Shown in pieces: positions 47,947-58,800 of a stretch of 64,000 bases of DNA. This DNA comes from Seiridium cupressi (Eukaryota; Ascomycota; Sordariomycetes; Amphisphaeriales; Sporocadaceae), in assembly GCA_036674765.1 (NCBI GenBank), contig JARVKI010000024.1, positions 186,001 to 250,000 on the forward strand, given 5' to 3'. The notes under the pieces were generated by a model. That model worked only from the letters and a program-made list of their open reading frames with translations, was not told where the DNA came from and ran no database searches. Both the position numbers and the translations under genes were made by a program. Within the stretch, counting starts at the first letter, position 1, and every line of letters begins with the position of its first letter.

Positions 47947-49656
47947 ATGTTATTTATTCCCAAAACACTTGTGGCGACCTTGCACCTCGCCATGGCGATG
48001 CAACCTGCTAGAGGGAGCGGTAGGTGGTCAGATAGCAACCGTATTCAAAGAGTAATAGCGCTGATGTTTTCAGAAGCACTTTCCAATTCTACCATAGACA
48101 CCACGAGCGTTGCGAACGCCTCAAGCAGTACATCCGATACACGGCACACTACTCCAGTTTCCGGGGAGTCCAGCACTATAACACCTCCGCCGTTGGCGGT
48201 GTTGAATACATGTTCGTACTATAACACAGAAGAGTCACAAGTGGAATGGAACAGTCCCTGGTGCAGCGTGTATGTTGTGGCATCTCTATTCGCCCAGAAA
48301 TGATTTTTCATCTAATTTGATCAGGTATGCCGGGACAGTAGACTTAGTCTTCTGGCCAACAAACGACAACTACTCGTATCCTGCTACATCGGTCGATACG
48401 CGTTTCAATTACACCTAGTTAGTCCATAGGCACAACCACTTCAAGATCCTCAAGCTCACATGCAATACAGCACATCACCATCAGTATATATGATAGTTAA
48501 CACTCTTTATGGGTCCAATCCCTGTGGCCTCCTAGGGCCGTCAACCAGCCGACACCTCTTTTCGTTCGACCTGACTCAGGTTTCGACATTCATTCCATAT
48601 CTTGATGAGGATGTGAAAAGCGGATGGCATCCACGGCAATTAGAACTGAGTGATCTGGACACAAGCTGCAGTGGGTCATACGACGTTTCCAGCCTCCAGA
48701 CCGAGACGCACCCTACCCAAGGCGACGAAGCTCGTTGTAATCCTCGTTTGAATGCACCTGCAGATATCACTAAGTGGGGGTATCCCTACTGGAAGCACTG
48801 CAACATGAAAAATGGCAGACTGGGGCTCTTTGATCCTCCCTATGCTGTTTCTCCAATACACGGCTTCGCCGACCCTACGACAGCTGTCGAAACACAAACT
48901 GCAACTACACAAGATGCGTCGACTGGAGCCATACCCACACCAGATGTCGCACCATCCACTGCCACTGACACGGCTCCAGCAGCTTCTACAACAGCTTTGG
49001 TAGATGGTGAGCAAGGGCCGGCTACTCAGGTTGCTGTGCCCACAAGCAGTCCGGGTAACGTCGCTGTGCCTACAAAAAGTCCGAGTAACGTCGCTGTCCA
49101 AGCCTCTGGAGAGCCGGCAGCTACAGTCAATACAGGGTACCCAGAGTTATCGGGCGGTAGCGACACTGACCCAGCCGGTGGCCCGGGAACAGGTGGCCCC
49201 GGAACATACATGGACGCCTCCACAACGGCGTTCAGTAAAGAGATCGTGAGCCTCGGAACATCTGGCCTCGAGATCGCTGCCTATGGCAATGGCCTAAGCA
49301 CTACATATCGTATTCCCATCGGCGGCTCGGGGAATGCTGCTTCAGGTGTCACCGTAGCGACATACGCCGGTCAAGTTCTCACTTTGGGAGGCTCAGCAGC
49401 GACGCTCGCTGATATTGCAGTGGTGGTATCATCAACTGCCACGCCAACCATCGCCCCGAGTTCAGTGCGCGTAGGCTCAACCTCGGGCGCTAATCCAGGC
49501 GGCCAGGGGGGAGGGTCTGGCTCAGAGACTTCTTACAAGAATGCTACAGCACAAACGTCGGCTGATCACTCAGTGCAGACAGCATCTGCGAGCTATACCC
49601 GTATGCGAATACATGCATTTGCAGAATTATTGGCCGTTCTTTTATTCATATTATAA
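47947..49656 (+). CDS. Ser/Thr-rich secreted protein with GPI-type C-terminus, unknown function
   Basis: Three exons: 47947-48269, 48325-48417 and 48471-49656, 533 residues. Introns have GTATGT and GTTAGT donors and phase-consistent joins. The N-terminus (MLFIPKTLVATLHLAMA) is a probable signal peptide. The globular part (about residues 85-260) contains SVYMIVNTLYGSNPCGLLGP and paired cysteines. A Thr/Ser/Pro/Ala stalk follows, with a short imperfect repeat (QVAVPTSSPGNVAVPTKSPS), then a second low-complexity Gly/Ser region. The protein ends in a hydrophobic tail (FAELLAVLLFIL) suitable for GPI anchoring. The layout is that of fungal cell-wall mannoproteins; I do not recognise the family. It diverges from the pepsin-like surface protein gene. 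Confidence 0.76.
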
Positions 49657-50552
49657 TCTTTATGAGTGTTGTCACGGATGGAACTCACCTTACTGAGCAA
49701 TGGGTGGACCGTGCGCCGGCGCGCCCTACAGTCTGTTAATATTTACATCGTCATCAGCGTTTCCCAGGGAGCTCACTTTTTCTCCTTTGTGCTTAATTAA
49801 TAAAGATGATAATTTTTTTTTTTAATTCTTATGTTTGCTATAAAACCTCAGAGTTCATCATTATCAATATTTTTGTGTTTTATATTTATTTGTTTCGAAG
49901 TATGAAGCAGCTCAGATCGAGCCCAAAAGCAGACAAGTGAAGCCTTAATGGGAATATTGCCACAGACTTGTAAAATGATCTAAGATCCACAATTCGAATC
50001 TCGCGATTGGCATCAGCCTAGCGGAGTCCGGCGATGTGAAGGAGCCATGACAACTCTTGACGCGGCCCGGACCCTTGGTCTGGGGTACCTGGCTGAGGCT
50101 CAAATTGTAGGTCCACTATGTGGAATGAGCGCAGCCTAACATTCGTAAAACGCAAATAGGACAGGCCGCCATACATGCGAAAGAGGAACTGTCACCGTAG
50201 AAACAAAGAAAACATATGTCATCGGACTGCAGTATTTGGTAAACAAGAGCAAAACTGTCGAAGCTCCACCAGTATCAGTGTCGACCCATGGGTCGATGAC
50301 ATCAAGCTGAGTAACTCGGATTATGAATTTCGAGCACACAGAATTCAAATAAAGAGTCGGCTCCTTCTGGAAGTCTTCATGTAGAGACAGTCTGTGTTAG
50401 CCCGCGCATTTTCTCTCTTCCTGTGGGGTCTTCAATGGTCTTCGAGTTCTAAGGTAGTAAAGCAGCTTGTTATTTATCCAGCAGCCTGTCAACATCCCAC
50501 CGAAACCCGACCAACGACAAGTTCCGACCAACTGAAGAATACCCCCACGAAC
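49657..50552. other. Intergenic
   Basis: AT-rich spacer with a T run near 49814. No gene recognised. Confidence 0.5.
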
Positions 50553-51143
50553 ATGGAGATTTTCGGCCTTGGGACAAGGGGACGATTGCGCCGCGTTTTC
50601 GGCGTCAAATCCGGCTTCCGTAAATCCCTGCGTGGGCGACTCCGTAGGATAAGCCAGCTCAGGTTGATACAGGCCTTCAGGAAGATTGCGGTGCCCTTTC
50701 AGGCCTTCGGCACCGCTTTCGTGGGAGTCGGGTCACCGCTGACAAGAATTTTCGGGAAGTTGGCCCATCCCTTTCAAAGCATGAGTGGACTGATGCAACC
50801 AATCAATAGGCTCGGCCAATTTCTCAGGGACCGGAAACTGACAGAGTGGTACTGTCCATCCTGCGAAGCGAACTTCACCGTCGCAAGTAGGAATGGGTTG
50901 AGATGTCACGGGCACCGTTTGGCAGCCATAGGGTCTGGCCTAACTGGCGGTCTTGGTAGTTGGCTGGCGCTTGCCCGAGCGTCAAAGGACGGGCTGTGGT
51001 GTAAGATGGGTGGGCTGGTGCTGACGGTGGGCAACTCAATCGCCAGGAGAGGAACCAGGATGTTAGATGGGAAGAAAAAATCGTATTTGCCCGCGAGATG
51101 GAGCTTTGATGAAGAATTTGAGGATGCTGAGCTGTCAGAATGA
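50553..51143 (+). CDS. Small basic protein with a CPSC/CHGH cysteine-histidine motif, unknown
   Basis: The ATG at 50553 opens 196 codons. The N-terminal 45 residues are strongly basic (RGRLRRVFGVKSGFRK, LRGRLRRISQLR). Next are two related Phe/Gly/Lys segments (AVPFQAFGTAFVG and AHPFQSMSGLMQ). A possible zinc site follows (WYCPSCEANF, 13 residues, CHGH), then a Gly-rich hydrophobic stretch (AAIGSGLTGGLGSWLALA) and an acidic C-terminus (DEEFEDAELSE). No signal peptide is seen. I recognise no family. The reading frame is uninterrupted and structured, but no intron or homologue supports it, so it could be a lineage-specific gene or a chance frame. Confidence 0.5.
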   Translation: MEIFGLGTRGRLRRVFGVKSGFRKSLRGRLRRISQLRLIQAFRKIAVPFQAFGTAFVGVGSPLTRIFGKLAHPFQSMSGLMQPINRLGQFLRDRKLTEWYCPSCEANFTVASRNGLRCHGHRLAAIGSGLTGGLGSWLALARASKDGLWCKMGGLVLTVGNSIARRGTRMLDGKKKSYLPARWSFDEEFEDAELSE

Positions 51144-51782
51144 GACTGTGGATAGCCTGTTTTAATAAGGAGCATGCTGACCTCAGAAGATGAACTTGTA
51201 TTCTGAGGGAAAAGGCCAAAATACTCTTAGATGTTTCTGCAGATTAGACAAAGCTGCTATAAAGCTACCTTTGTAAACTAGGCTTTATGAGTCGTTCTTC
51301 AGATCTCGAAGCTACAGATATACTATGAGCTCACTTGAGATAGAAATAACATACCAGGAAACATTGAGTTTCTAACAGAAGTTAATCGCGACATATTATT
51401 CCAAATAAGCGTTTAAGGCCTATCTCACTGATTGGACGACATTTTAATGACAACCAACGAGCTGCAAGATTTCACAATCTTGCCGACGTGCTGGTTTTTG
51501 GTCTTTAACTTTTAATTGAGTCAAATAGTAACGACATTGGTAGAGAGGGAGAGGGTGGAGGAAGTTACCAGTCGACAAAATCAGTGTGCAGGTGGACTTA
51601 CGTCACGCGCATATTTTCCTGGCGTATGAAAACACAACCCAGATTTGTATTACCCGACAAGGCGACTTTACCCCTCATCTTCCAGCCTGGCCTGTACGAA
51701 ACTGCGATCACCATCAGCCATCGTTGTTTTTCAGTTTGATCCTGAGTCCATCTGTTCGCGGAAAACGAGAGTCCATTTCATC
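51144..51782. other. Intergenic
   Basis: Spacer upstream of the HET-domain pseudogene; no feature recognised. Confidence 0.5.
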
Positions 51783-53826
51783 ATGGCGGCAGAGTTTCAT
51801 TACCAGCCCTTACCGTCACATCGCCACATCAGAGTCCTTGAACTACGCATGGAAGACGATGAGACTGCAACTCTGGTAGGATGGCTGCGAGACGTCGACT
51901 TGGACGACGTGGAGCGGATCAGCTACCACGCTATATCCAATACATGGGAGTCGCAAGAGCGTACTCGTGATCTTCAGCTTGGAGATTCCTCGAGCATTAT
52001 CAGGATCACGCCTAACCTAGACGGCGCACTGAGGCAAATCAGAAAAAGCATTCGCAGAGTCTGGGCAGATGCTGTCTGTATCAACCAATACGACAACGCA
52101 GAGAAAAGCTCTCAGATTCCCCTCATGGCTGATGTTTTCCGCGATGCTGCACGGGTTCTGGTTTGGCTAGGCAAAGAGAACAGGTATACCGAGCCGATGA
52201 AGATCCTGAAGGCTGCGTCACAACGACAATGACAATGACAACCCCGTTTTGAGGAATCCAACCTAGTGTCCGAGCAAAAGAAACTCGCTGCGGTGGTTGT
52301 AGCAAAACATTCATGGTTCAGTAGACGATGGGTTATCCAAGAAATTTCCGTCAACCACAGCGCATCTGTGCTTTGCGGCCACATTGAGCTGTCTTGGCTG
52401 GCGTTTGCAAATACGCTGAGCACCTATGGAAAACATGCGATGTCAAAGGATCTATTCCAACACTTGAGCAACTGGGGCTCTAATCTTGGCACCGAAAGTC
52501 GCGGTATATTGTCACTGCTAGACAGATATGCCTATACTGATTGCTCAGAGGATAGAGACCGGATTTTTGCATTACTGGCCCTAGCGAGTGATATTGCCAG
52601 CCCTGGGAACGAGAGGGGAATTCTGTTCAAGCCAAATTACACGCAAGGGACCGAGGATCTTTTCGTTTCATTTGCGAAGGCGTGCATAAAGTCCGGAAGA
52701 TCCGTCTCCCTTTTGCAAGCGGCGGTTCGTAAGAGACCTCGTGTACCCAAAACACTCCCATCTTGGGTTCCAGATTGGAGAGTCTCCCACGGTACTTTTA
52801 GTGGCGAGCATTACTTGCAAACGGATTCGAAAAGATGTACGAATTATGTTAATGTTACATTAGAATTATTGTGTACAGTCCAGGCCCCATGGCTGTCCAG
52901 ATTGGTTGAACAGCGGCCTGTCCTTGAACCGAAACTGGACCATTGGGCCCAATTTCAGGAGGGAAAACCTGTATCGCAGACAGTTATTTGGAAGAGCAAA
53001 CCGTTCGAAGGTAGCAACTGGCGCAAGTGGGAATCCGGCGTTATGCGTGAGTTATGGAATAAGGTGCTTGACACCTATCCGCACCTCGGGGCCAATGACG
53101 AGTCTTTGCAATCTGCATTCTGCTTGCTTGGTGCTTGTCATAGCGAAGGCATCGAAGAAATCGAGTCATACGGTCCCTTGAGGGATGGCGCGACCGTGAT
53201 CGTTATAGCCCGTTGGCATTCCCATCCATATTCGCCGAGAGTCCTATGACATTTTTCGAACCCACTGGAACCCGATTGGCTCCCTTGAAATGCCCACAAG
53301 ATTTCGATCCGGGAAGTGCTGGAGAAAAAGCATTTTGCATCATTTTATGCAAGTTGGATTCGCCTCACGATTTCTTCATCGAACATTCTCCATGGGAGGA
53401 CTCGGATGCTTATCTGTCTCTCGGTCATGCAACTCCAGGAGTCGAAACTGGGGATCTCGTAGTAACGATTCGCAGAGATTCCATTTCAACAGCACAACCA
53501 CAGTTTACCCTCAGAGAACAGAATGGAATATTTCGGGCACCAGAGTGTACAGGTGACCACCAGAGAGACCAGCCTGTATACTCGATTACCAGCCAATGCT
53601 ATGTGGATTGTTTGTGCTGGAATACAATTCAGACTCCATCCAGTTGGGAAGATGGGGCTACCGGCGGTCCACATACGTCGATTTTGAGACTCGTGCGCCG
53701 ATGCGCGGATTCATATTCCAGGCCACTCTTGAATGCAGGAGCTTACTGGAGCAGGAAAGACTTTCTACTGGTGTAGAACTTATGGGTCAAGTGTTTGACT
53801 CATATTATAAGCATCTGACTGGCTAG
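51783..53826 (+). pseudogene. Broken HET-domain (heterokaryon incompatibility) gene
   Basis: The ATG at 51783 opens a clear HET domain: ISYHAISNTWES, then RRVWADAVCINQYDNAEKSSQ and DAARVLVWLGKE, the hallmark block of fungal self/non-self recognition proteins. The frame then meets TGA at 52230 and 52236 inside a CAATGA-type microrepeat. The same frame reopens at 52266 with WFSRRWVIQEI, also a conserved HET segment. Between them, the next frame over reads NDNDNPVLRNP, so two opposite one-base shifts are likely. At about 53215-53249 the family-like C-terminal part moves to another frame (YLSLGHATPGVETGDLVV; VYSITSQCYV), and a last shift may lie near 53600. No intron placement I tried removes the stops. 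Such genes are often under birth-and-death evolution. Confidence 0.8.
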
Positions 53827-54203
53827 GATATACCAAGATTCTCGTAAAGCAGTCTGAGGGTGGCTCATAATATCACGACGATACGAATTAGCGAACTTGA
53901 AAGATCGTTTCAATACTGCAAGATTTCATCTCTATAGCTATACCCACGAGTTACAAAAGCATTAATCCTATACAAGAGGCACTATTTTCCGTACTCGTGA
54001 TCCAAATGCCCAATTATCGAGCGGAAATATTGACCCTTTACCGCACCGAATCCTTTAGCCTTTTTGTAATACAACGAGAAATGGAGAGGAAAACAGATGA
54101 AAAAAGAAATCATGACGTCTGGGGGTACTCGATGCTATGCATATGTTCAGAATTTCTCAAACTCCGACGCCGCGCAAGACTGGGACTGCTCTGACAACCC
54201 ATC
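53827..54203. other. Short convergent intergenic region
   Basis: 3' flanks of the HET pseudogene and the GH72 gene. No feature recognised. Confidence 0.5.
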
Positions 54204-55808
54204 TTACAACATAACCATGGCGGCACCAACACCGGCGGCAGCGACCATGTACATGCCGATGGCGAGGTCGCCAACGGTCATGAGACGGTCCATGCGGACA
54301 GGCGCGGCAAAGTTGGCGGTGGAGGTAGAGGAAGAGCTGCCGCCAGTGGCAGTAGCAACGGACGAGGCGGACGAGCTGGCAGCCTCCATGAGGGTGTCGC
54401 AAGTGCCGTTGGAGGCGGGGCTGCTGTTGATGGTGGCGGAACCGTCAAAGTCGCAAGCAGTCGAGGCCGAGTTCTGGTTCTCGTAGTAGGCCTGGAGAAC
54501 GGCACCGAGCTGCTGGGTGGAGTTGCAGCCGACGTAGGGGCCGTAGACACCATTGGCCTCGTCCTGCTTGATGCTGGCGCAAGCATCGGCGTCGTTGGCA
54601 CAGACGTAGTCGAAGATGTCACCGTAGTCATCCGAGGAGAGGCTGGCAGCGGGCTGGCAGGTCAAGGACTTGTACATGCACTCGCAGAGATCACGGTTGG
54701 GGGTAGGAGGCAGGGCCTCGGCGGCTTGCCAGCTATCACCGACGACAGGGCAGGCCTGGGCAGAGTTGGTAGCAGAGTAAGCATCCATGGAGGTCGAAGA
54801 GGGGGCGACGGAAGCGAGCTTGCTGGAGAGGACCTTGTAGTTGTCCATGGTGCTGGCATCATCGCCGTTGAGCTCAACGAGACCGTAGTCGTTGTCCTCC
54901 TCGAAGTACATGTAGACAATACCACCGGAGAAAACACCGGTCATCTCGTCAGAGTACAGAGCGGTGGTATCGTCCCAGGTACGGCCATCAGCACCGTTGA
55001 CAGTGTTGCACCCGTACTCAGCGAAGAAAACGGGAACGGAGTAGTTGGAGAAGAAGTCGACCTGAGTGTCATAGCCAGACTCGGTGAAACTGCTCTGACC
55101 GCACCACGAGTAGACGTTGTAACCGAAGAAATCGATAGCCTCGCTCTGGTTACCGCAGTTGAAGTAGTCAGCCAAGTTGTGTCGGATGTTGGCGTCATCG
55201 TTGGCAGCATAGCCAACACCCATCCATCGCCCACCAGCGGCTTGCTTCGCGGCAATGTAGTTCTTGGTGTCACGAACAGCGGCCTTGACGTAAGCAGATG
55301 CCTCGGTGTTGGAGGCGTTGTTGGAAACCTCGTTTCCGGCGAAGAAACCGATGACGTTGTCGTACTGGCCGAGGTCATCAACGACAGCCTTGTAGCGGTC
55401 GTAGAGGTCCACGTTCCAGGCCGGGCTGTCTCTGTTGATGGACAGGGAAGGCTCACTCAAATCCGAAATGACGTAGATACCGGCATCAGACAGCAACTTC
55501 ATGCAAGCCGAGTGGTCAGCAGTGGGGTCAACGGCGTATGTGCGGATGGTGTTGGTGCCCAGAGCGGCCAGGATTGGCACATCACGCTCGCAGTTGGACT
55601 CATTTGAGAGAGGATCGGTGTAAGTGGTCGTCTCCGTGGATGTCTCGCCACCGGCGGCGGTGTCTTGTTGGTAAGCTACACCCTTGATGTAGAATTGTGT
55701 GCCGTTCTCGTAGAAGAACTTGGTACCCTTCATAACAACAGCATCGAGCGCGACTGCGTTGCCCGCGAGGAGCAACGAGGATGCCAGGGCGTTCTTGATG
55801 AAACCCAT
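54204..55808 (-). CDS. GPI-anchored beta-1,3-glucanosyltransferase (GH72, Gel/Gas family, with X8/CBM43)
   Basis: Elongates beta-1,3-glucan chains at the plasma membrane and cell wall. Single exon, 534 residues. The signal peptide (MGFIKNALASSLLLAGNAVA) is followed by the GH72 catalytic domain (about 21-335). The acid/base Glu is E160 in FFAGNEVSN and the nucleophile is E264 in FFAEYG. A cysteine-rich X8/CBM43 domain occupies about 370-470 (ACPVVGDSW, LCECMYKSLTCQ, YVCANDADAC), so this is the GH72+ subclass. A Ser-rich segment and a hydrophobic tail (GMYMVAAAGVGAAMVML) give the GPI signal. Strong codon bias, with few rare codons, suggests high expression. A 293-codon frame on the opposite strand is a shadow. 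Confidence 0.97.
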   Translation of the reverse strand: MGFIKNALASSLLLAGNAVALDAVVMKGTKFFYENGTQFYIKGVAYQQDTAAGGETSTETTTYTDPLSNESNCERDVPILAALGTNTIRTYAVDPTADHSACMKLLSDAGIYVISDLSEPSLSINRDSPAWNVDLYDRYKAVVDDLGQYDNVIGFFAGNEVSNNASNTEASAYVKAAVRDTKNYIAAKQAAGGRWMGVGYAANDDANIRHNLADYFNCGNQSEAIDFFGYNVYSWCGQSSFTESGYDTQVDFFSNYSVPVFFAEYGCNTVNGADGRTWDDTTALYSDEMTGVFSGGIVYMYFEEDNDYGLVELNGDDASTMDNYKVLSSKLASVAPSSTSMDAYSATNSAQACPVVGDSWQAAEALPPTPNRDLCECMYKSLTCQPAASLSSDDYGDIFDYVCANDADACASIKQDEANGVYGPYVGCNSTQQLGAVLQAYYENQNSASTACDFDGSATINSSPASNGTCDTLMEAASSSASSVATATGGSSSSTSTANFAAPVRMDRLMTVGDLAIGMYMVAAAGVGAAMVML

Positions 55809-58800
55809 CTTGACTGTGTATATCTGATCGCCGGGATCTTTCTGACTGATGCGGTTGCGGAAAACCTTCCTCTATCTGTCCTGGTCCGGACAAAGGCGAT
55901 TGAAGAGAAGCGTTGTATAGCGATTGACGTGGATATCTATGGTATTGCTGTAATTGGTGGCGTCGGTAACTGATTGATGATCGAGCCTATTCGTCCCTCC
56001 TCCGTAGCACAAAAAAAGAGTTCCAAAGGATAATTGGTCAATGAGTGCAAGAACTAATAACTGTGTCAATGAGTGTATGAATAAAGTCTGCTGGAATTAT
56101 TCCCTGGTCCCCGATTGCAACCTATCAATTACAAGAGGTCAAAAACGAGAGGAATACCGACGATGAATGATCAAGGTGAAGAACGAGCAGAGACCAGCGG
56201 AGGGAGATTCGGGAGAAAAGGCTGTTTCAATGCCATCCTAGTCTGCTACGGAGACCCACGTCAGGAAAGGGGAAGCAGGGATCCATGACGGTTGCTGAAA
56301 TTGAGACTAGCGCCCACATTTCTCCATGTGAATGGACGTGATTTACACCAAATCAACATGCAGAGGTGGTGCTGGCGCGACCCTGCATCGGCCCAGTTGG
56401 GCTTGGTGCTTGTGTCTTATTCGCCCTCGCGCGCTGTTGACAGGCCTCGAGATGATCAGCTAGCGTGCTGTCGCCCGTCCCATGAGTTGAGGCGCAGCGA
56501 CGGTAGATGCAACACTAACAGTGGTACCTCCGAAATGAGCAGCGAGCTCCCACCTGCTGGCGGTCGAAATGGTTCGAACGATGCTGGGATCAAGTCTCCA
56601 CGTTCATCTCGTCTGTTAAGATGCGACCCACAACTAGACGCGCTCAAAGGCGAGATCCCAGCCAAGAGGTGGGTGCGATACGACCTCGCCCTGCTGCCCC
56701 AGAGCCGCCCGGTGGCCAAGGTGATGTTTACCGTCGATAGTCCAACCTAGCCGGTGGTTGATAGGGAATGACGAGGCGTGCGCCGGGACGACTGCTGGAA
56801 ATGACCAATTGAAGCTGCGTCGAGTATTCCCCAGAATGCTTGGGATTCTTGGTGGTGGTGTTTGGCATTCTTGCATCTATCTGGGCAGCGTCTGCCGCGT
56901 CGTCGTTCGGTGCCGGCGTGGATCATGCATGAAGGACAGTCTCCTGCTCCCAGACTTGGCACAATCACCAGTGCGCAAGTGCATACGTCGATGGCCTTGG
57001 AAGGAATTCTATTGCTCCATGGCACGGAACTCGAGGTACGGCCATTCATCAACCCTAAGAGCACTATTGTTAAGCTTGAGTCTTGGTCCACCGCACCCCA
57101 TTAGGCAGACTTTCCTGCCCCCCCCCCCCCCAAGAGATCTGTCTAGGCCCAAAACTTAACCAAAACTCTATTGCCAAGACCGAAGAATCGCACTACCCTG
57201 GCCCCAATTGCGCGTCCTCTCAACTTGCCACAAGTCGTATCTGCGAGACGGGGAAGCACTGCAAGTAAACTCATCCTGCGATCCATAGCGCTTGCTTTGC
57301 AGGATACGATTCTCGCACCGCCTCGTTTGCCTCATTCTTCCAATGTCCTCTCGTGCAGTGATCGGCCCCGTCTCCTTTTTTGCGTTGTTTCAAGCCGTCG
57401 CGTATCAGATAAATGGAGCTGCCGGCCGATCTCTTTCATGCACACCCACAGCGACGTCATAGCCGGTGGTCGTTGTTTGACTCTGCGGCGCGCATATCCA
57501 ATGACCTTAGATCATGTTCGTGCAATTCCTTCTCGGAAAGGAAGCTCACTTTCTTCGGATTTTGTAATATAACGAACCAACCCCGTATAGCACGGCGTCC
57601 CATAGTTCATAGACCTCCCTTGCGAGCTGCGATAGCACGCAGCCTGCCATGGTGCTCGAGACTAACGCCGATGACAGGTGAAGATCAGACGATTGCAAGT
57701 TTGGGGCGTTCTGAAAGTTTCAACAAGTTTTCCTTGGTCGGGTTGGGTTTGTTGACACGAGCTGTACCGACTCTCCACATGGCAACCCTGCGAACTCTGA
57801 AGAGAAAGCGAGGCTCTTATACTAATCCTCTAGGATCGAACATTTCTCTGTGGCAAGGCTGTCATGTCCGCCTGCTCATGTGACGGCCAGGCAATTCCTG
57901 GCAGTTCCCTACACCACTGGCATATGCCAAGCTCACTGGCACTGCGCTTGCACGGCCCAACCGGCATAGAAGTTCTCATGACCACCACTTACAGCCTTAC
58001 AGCGAAGGAACTCCGTGTTGCTGATTGGCCGCACAGCGGCGGCAATGGTGCTGACTCGAGTCCCCCGTGGCGGCTTTCGGGTTCTGACAACCACACCATT
58101 CGGCAGTTTGCGCGAACGGCGCCGATCGGCGGGCAGTAAACTCACGGGCTGTGGCCCCGATCAACAGGGGCCTGTCAGCAATGAGCGGTTGTGCACATCA
58201 GCCAGCAGCATCCCCGTGAACCCCGCAACACAGCCTCAGCTTTTGGAGGCACGTGGAAGTGATGCTGTTGATCGTGATTTGGTTCTTTGGCTTCTACCAT
58301 GAAACATCGCGACTGCCGATGACATTTGGCTCTACTTTTTGCGGTAATTTTCTGTCGGTCAAGAGCGCCTTCCTAGCAGCTCACTGTTCTCTGCGGATAG
58401 TGTTCTGCATCACGCGTACCGATGCGCCTATCGCGGTGGAATATTGCGAGAGCTGACCGGCTCGGTCAGGGAAGACGGGGGGTCGTGAGTCTAGAATGCA
58501 TTCCACTACTAACATCCAGGGCGAAAACGATGGCACTTGAGCTGCACAGTTGCCCGATGAGATATCATTTCAGCCAGTCCGCTGTCTCTCGCAACATTTC
58601 GGATTCGACATCATCCGACAGCCTCTTCATCGATATGCAGCGGACTTGAAGCGGCTGCAGTGAGGTCTCGCCCAGCTGTACGTCACGCCTCTTGACACAC
58701 TAGAAGGATGTAGGTCTCAGCCATAGCCCCCGGTTTCTTGTCCAACGCCGGTGTATGGGAGCCAGCCATTATAGAATCTTCTCAGACCATCATGCTGCAA

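Noticed and set aside
52191..52257. Intron explaining the HET stops (GT at 52184 to AG at 52257)
   Set aside because: Removing it gives the wrong phase, so the downstream HET frame is not restored.
54726..55607. 293-codon plus-strand open frame opposite the GH72 gene
   Set aside because: Mirror of a strongly codon-biased gene; valine/glycine/aspartate-rich with no motif.
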